Part shown: positions 59,828 to 64,000 of the stretch, piece after piece
Layout: each line of letters begins with the position of its first letter
Numbering within the stretch: the first letter of the stretch is position 1
From: Amphiura filiformis
Lineage: Eukaryota > Echinodermata > Ophiuroidea > Amphilepidida > Amphiuridae
Assembly (NCBI RefSeq): GCF_039555335.1
Contig: NC_092628.1
Location: 71,639,706 to 71,703,705 of the forward strand
Reading direction: 5' to 3'
Length of the DNA: 64,000 bases
Notes under the pieces: generated by a model
The model's input: only the letters and a program-made list of their open reading frames with translations
Database searches by the model: none
What the model was told of the DNA's origin: nothing
Position numbers and translations under genes: made by a program

Positions 59828-60991
59828 ATGAGCCATCTGATATTCGTTTACGGGACTTTGAAGTGCAGTCAACCTTTTCATGAATACTATATGACCAACC
59901 AAATTGGGAAAGCCACCTTTATTGGGGAGGCTAAGACTGTAGAAAAATGGCCAATGGTTATAGCAACTAAATTCAATATACCGTTCGTACTTGACAAGCC
60001 AGGACATGGACATGTAAGTAAATTAAAGGTTTTCTTCAATTGTTTACTGTTTTTGTCTTTAAATAAGCCATTACCATTTTATTTATTTCATCATGGTAAC
60101 CCAGCAAACATAAAACATTTTTGACATTATTCGCAAAAGGTTAGGAAATATTGCCAGAAACATTTAAGGGTATATAAAGGGTATAAAACTTTTTCGTAAC
60201 ATTCAAAAACATTTTATGAAAACTTACTGTAAAATATATGCATTGATGAAATATTTGACAAACATTTTTGGCAAAATAATAACATTTTAGAAATGTTGTT
60301 GATGTGTTTTGTACAAAATGTTTTCATTATGCCTTTATAAAACCCAATATTTAATGTTATTAAAATATGTTTACCAAAACCTATTTAAAACCAGTGGCAA
60401 AGCTAGGGGTTATGGCACCCAGTGCTAAAGATACATAATGGTGGTGCCCCCCCTTCTCAATCCTTGAAACAATTGCACAGGAAAATTTGCACAAATAAGG
60501 CCCATCACTAATTAATTTTGGTTATAATGAAGTTGAATATAGGTCTTAAAATGAGCTTTCATGCCCTGCTCCTTATGCAATCAGAATATATTTGCCTAAA
60601 CTGTTTTTGTTTCTTTCTTTGCTTTTCCAAACAGCAAATTTTGGGTGAATTATTTCAAGTTGATGAAAAGAAGTTAAATTTCTTGGATGGTTTAGAAGGC
60701 CATCCAACAGTGTATTGTCGAAAACCAATACATGTTGCCATGGTTACTGAAAGCGACAACATTAACAAAGATACCTCTGGGAAGGAGTCTGTCTGCACAG
60801 ATGAGGGCGGCATTCATGAATGTCTATGCTACCTGCTGCAGAATTACAAGGATGAATTGTTAGATTTCACATTGTATGACAAGTATGATGCCATTGAAAA
60901 TGAAGACCATAAACATACACCATTGGAAGAGAGAAACATGTCTTTTGATGAACTACCTGACTACATGCAACAATGCACACAGAAGCAATGA
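59828..60991 (+). CDS. GGACT: Gamma-glutamylaminecyclotransferase-like protein, copy D (divergent)
   Basis: Exon 1 is 59828-60013 (MSHLIFVYGTLKCSQPFHEY to KPGHGH). Exon 2 is 60635-60991 (QILGELFQVDEKKLNFLDGL to CTQKQ, TGA). Total 180 aa. The intron position and phase are identical to copies B and C, but the sequence is clearly more diverged. YGTLK and the catalytic-position Glu (LDGLEGHP) remain. The ESVCTDEGGIHECLCY segment adds Cys residues not seen in B or C. An upstream in-frame ATG at 59807 would add seven residues. The short 0.6-kb intron suggests it has escaped most insertions. It is probably the oldest split in the cluster. Confidence 0.92.
60100..60390. repeat. Relative of the 43850-44510 element, in copy D intron
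   Basis: Starts ACCCAGCAAACATAAAACAT and contains GGGTATATAAAGGGTATAAA and AAAACATTTTATGAAAAC, paralleling 43850-44510. Boundaries are approximate. Confidence 0.6.
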
Positions 60992-61077
60992 GTATGAGCA
61001 AATGAGCAATGGGAATCATAAAAAAAATGAGCAGTGATTGTTATGTCAGGTTGTGGTTGTAAATCTTCCAATATATT

Positions 61078-61222
61078 GTCTGCTTAGTGCCAGAAGTGGG
61101 TAAATGCAATAGCTGCCATGTGAGCTGCCATGTGTAGATGAGTACAATATACTGTGTGTAAATTGCCAAATGTTCACAGTGCAATTTATAGCACTTACCC
61201 ACTTCTGGCACTCAGCAGTTAA
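61078..61222. repeat. Small inverted repeat, ~35-bp arms
   Basis: CTGCTTAGTGCCAGAAGTGG-GTAAATGC is mirrored by ACTTACCCACTTCTGGCACT-CAGCAG, separated by a ~80-bp loop. It lies just downstream of copy D. Confidence 0.75.
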
Positions 61223-61935
61223 TTATATTCTTCACTTCTGGATCTACCTATTTTCCCCCCTCGTTCACATATATGGCATATGCATAGGACTCTGGCATAG
61301 ACGGTGGAAGTGGGGGACGGAGGAGACATGCCCCCTAAATATTTCCGTGGGAGAATGCCCCCACCCCTAAAAATCCTAATAGAAGAAAACATGAAGCAGT
61401 AATTGCCCTAGTGCATCTTCATTTTTCAAAAATTGTGAGGTTTTTTTGCACAATTGTAATGTACTTTATTAACCAAACATACCCTGCAAATGTCAGGTGC
61501 TGTAGTGTTGTCAAAATTCAAAATTTTGAATAAAGCGCAGGGACATAATTTAATTATTATTATTTTTTATTATTATTATTTTTTATTATTATTAATTTTA
61601 ATTTTCTTTGCTTTACCTCAGTTGTTTGGCTCAAATTGAATGGGGACATATCTGGCATTAAAATCTAACATTTAAAATCTAACAGTTTTAGTTTATGTTA
61701 AAGAAATGAACTATTTTTATGGAAATGTTATAATATGGCTTCAAATGAGAAAGCCATAATTATCAGGGGTGTGAGTGACCACAGATAAAAAGTCTGAAAA
61801 ACTCTGAAATTTGGAAAGCTCTTATACTTTGTACAGAGGAAGTGAAGAAAAATGGATATAAATCAAGATCAAAAAGTCTGAATTCAGATTTTAATCTGAA
61901 CTCTCACACCCCTGAATTATGTCTGATACAATTGA

Positions 61936-62517
61936 ATACCTGAGTGGAAGAAGGGCCCAACTCCAATTTTTTACAAAAATGAGTTAGACCCAGCATTTTA
62001 TTGCCAGCAAACTGTTCTTCCTTGTGTGTGAAAGATGAGCCAAAATCCACTCTCTAAATAGTCTTCCACATTACACTTAATCATGGTTTTCATGGAAGAA
62101 AGGCCCAACTCCATGGAGTTGGGCCCTTCTTCCACAAATATAGGGTTAAAGAGGAATTTTGTTCATCCATGAAATCTACTTGTCACTACAATAAACTTTC
62201 TTGCTAACATATTACATGAGTTCTAGTTGTGCATAATGGTGATTATCTAATTTCTGTAGCTATTTACAACACGAAACTGGCACTTGCGGTATATTAGTGG
62301 AAGAAGGGCCCAACTCCAGCTCGTATTAAGACCTGTACCGTTGCCATGGAAACTTCATACATAATTTCGAATGTATGTAATATTGTATGTTCATGTATTA
62401 AAGGTCCCCTGAAGACGAAAACATTTTGTCTATAAAACTTTTCCAAATATTAAGTTTTTTCTTAATATCTCAAAAACAGTTTTGATGGAGTTGGGCCCTT
62501 CCACTCAGGTATTCAAT
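61936..62517. mobile_element. ~580-bp TIR element, TTGAATACCTGAGTGG family
   Basis: ~30-bp TIRs start TTGAATACCTGAGTGGAAG; the right end is the inversion CACTCAGGTATTCAA. The motif GGAGTTGGGCCCTTCTTCCA recurs inside near 62113-62134 and (inverse) near 62298-62318. The target duplication is unresolved. Confidence 0.75.
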
Positions 62518-63111
62518 TATGTGTGAACTTTGGATTCAAATTTGACTTTATTTGGTGGAAATCATTAAAATGTGAAACATTCAAACTTGCTTTAACTCCC
62601 AGCTTTGTGATGAATACATAACCTTGTTTTATGATTTGTTTTATTTACTAAAATATCATGAACATTCATAAAATGTAGTTTTTTCACTTGTATTTTGTTT
62701 TATAATCAGCGTTTTTAAATTTGGAAATAATGGCAATAAAATCATATTAACCAGGTGCGTGTGAAAGTTTAATTTGAGGCTATTTAGATTCAAAAGAGCA
62801 GGTGCTTTCACTTAAATCAAAATTGTCTATAATCAGATATTCCTCACTGATCCTACATGTCATACTGTCAATCACATGTCATCAGTGAGGAATATCCCAA
62901 TTGTAGATCAAGTTGAAAAAGTGCCTTATTAAATGTTGTTTATGTATGTATGTAAACGTTCCAGGTGAGCGAAAAATAGTGTAATATCGAAGTTAAACTC
63001 TTTATTCATTGTTTCTACCACTACGTATGCATATATCCACTCGTATCATGAACATTCCTAAAATATTGTTTTTCCACTTTTGGAAATAATGGCAATAAAA
63101 TCATTAACCAG

Positions 63112-63440
63112 CAGTGGCGTAACTACGGGGGGCAGAGGGGGGCAACGTGCCCCGGGCGCCACCCTTAGGGGGGTGCCAAATTGACCAATTCAGCATCGAT
63201 TCTGTGCCCCTCCAAGCGATCAAAATTTTAGCGCGCTTCACATGCATTTCAGCACATAATCAATTTAAAAAACATTTTAAGACCAATATTCAACTTCTAG
63301 TATTAACCAAAATTAATTAGTAGTAGGCCTTATTTGTCCAAAATTTCGCGCGCTCCCCGCGCAATAATTTCCAGAATGGGGGAGGGGGGCACCAAATTTG
63401 TTTCTTGCCCCGGACGCTACCAACCCTAGTTACGCCACTG
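63112..63440. mobile_element. hAT-like MITE, 329 bp
   Basis: TIRs CAGTGGCGTAACTA, with the 8-bp TSD TTAACCAG exact at 63104-63111 and 63441-63448. The empty site is seen at 62750 (ATTAACCAGGTGCG). The interior is G/C-run rich. Confidence 0.9.
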
Positions 63441-63477
63441 TTAACCAGATGTGTGTGAAAGTTTAATTTGAGGTTAA

Positions 63478-63622
63478 TGTGGCCCATACACATTCAATTT
63501 TATTGGGCAATATTACCAAAACAGTGCATAATGCATTGTGCACTGTACACGATGCATAGATTTTGTATCTGAGGTCTTTTTGATATTGCCCAATAAAATT
63601 GAACGTGTATGGGCCACATGAG
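63478..63622. repeat. Palindromic element, ~45-bp arms
   Basis: GTGGCCCATACACATTCAAT and TTTATTGGGCAATATT are mirrored by AATATTGCCCAATAAA and ATTGAACGTGTATGGGCCAC, around a central CA/TG-rich loop. It is inserted in the duplicated segment. Confidence 0.85.
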
Positions 63623-64000
63623 ACTCGGAAGAGCAGCTGTTTTCACTTATATCAAAATTATATCAATCTTTATTGGCAGAAGTTTGTTTGTGATTGTAAT
63701 GATTGATTAGATTACATGTAGTTCAATAATTAAAAGACAAATTTTGCTGATGTGTTGTACTATAATCATTGCAATAAATAGACAAAAAATATGAATCAAA
63801 TTGCAATAAATATTACCAGAGGTGTATCAATAGAGTTTTGTACTTTTCATTGTTTTAATTTAACATTGTTACATGTTCCAATCAACAATTATTGTGGTCT
63901 GTAAAAATGTTGGCTGGTTAAGTAATTTTTGAAGACTTAATTCTTTGATTCAGAAATCTATGAATGTTAATTAAAACCTGTATCATAATAATAAGTACCC

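Larger units (their letters stand above)
62690..63670 (+). repeat. ~350-bp duplication, second copy interrupted by two elements
   Basis: TGGAAATAATGGCAATAAAA through GTGTGAAAGTTTAATTTGAG (about 62719-62780) recurs at 63080-63470, where it is split by the 329-bp element 63112-63440. The continuation (AGAGCAG, TTTTCACTTA, ATCAAAATT) resumes only after a palindrome at about 63478-63622. Confidence 0.75.

Overview
The window is eukaryotic, gene-poor and crowded with transposon remnants. It most likely comes from a marine invertebrate deuterostome, probably an echinoderm; that is an inference. The supports are a vertebrate-style Toll-like receptor whose coding region is one uninterrupted exon, a LINE relic with a 2A-like leader, degenerate TTAGGG-type repeats, and GT-AG introns filled with short TA-, TTA-, TTAA- and 8-bp-TSD elements. 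There are no bacterial operons, CRISPR arrays or rRNA genes.

Region 1 (1-21079, + strand) holds the last 14 coding exons of a lysosomal beta-mannosidase gene (MANBA, GH2 family). The exons join in phase into 749 residues plus a stop, and the first ~130-150 residues lie left of the window. Introns carry LINE pieces, SINEs, fold-back palindromes and many ~250-bp TA-flanked elements. The 3' end of one exon, with its splice donor, has been amplified into 14 extra tandem copies.

Region 2 (21080-28200) has an intergenic element with a minisatellite made of nuclear-receptor-like half sites. It is followed by a TLR gene (coding 24641-27628, 995 aa from its first in-frame ATG) and a 180-bp sequence present three times directly after its stop codon, each copy carrying poly(A) signals.

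Region 3 (28851-60991) is a tandem cluster of gamma-glutamylaminecyclotransferase (GGACT-like) genes, each of two coding exons. It contains three intact copies (32334-34465, 47749-57315, 59828-60991), one pseudogene split by a ~790-bp element with ~11-bp target-site duplications (28851-30141), and one orphan exon-2 fragment (34625-34844). Segments around the copies are duplicated, so one paralog often preserves the empty site of an insertion in another. A ~6.4-kb LINE (34951-41324, minus strand) is itself split by a 2.85-kb TTAA-flanked element. The third gene's intron has grown to 9 kb by insertion of an 8.26-kb TA-flanked element with internal duplications and nested elements.

Region 4 (61000-64000) is non-coding repeat sequence. 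No single novel gene system is evident. The most unusual items are the exon-donor array, the nuclear-receptor half-site minisatellite, the large non-coding TIR element, the TLR with a changed BB-loop, and the GGACT cluster with its insertion history.
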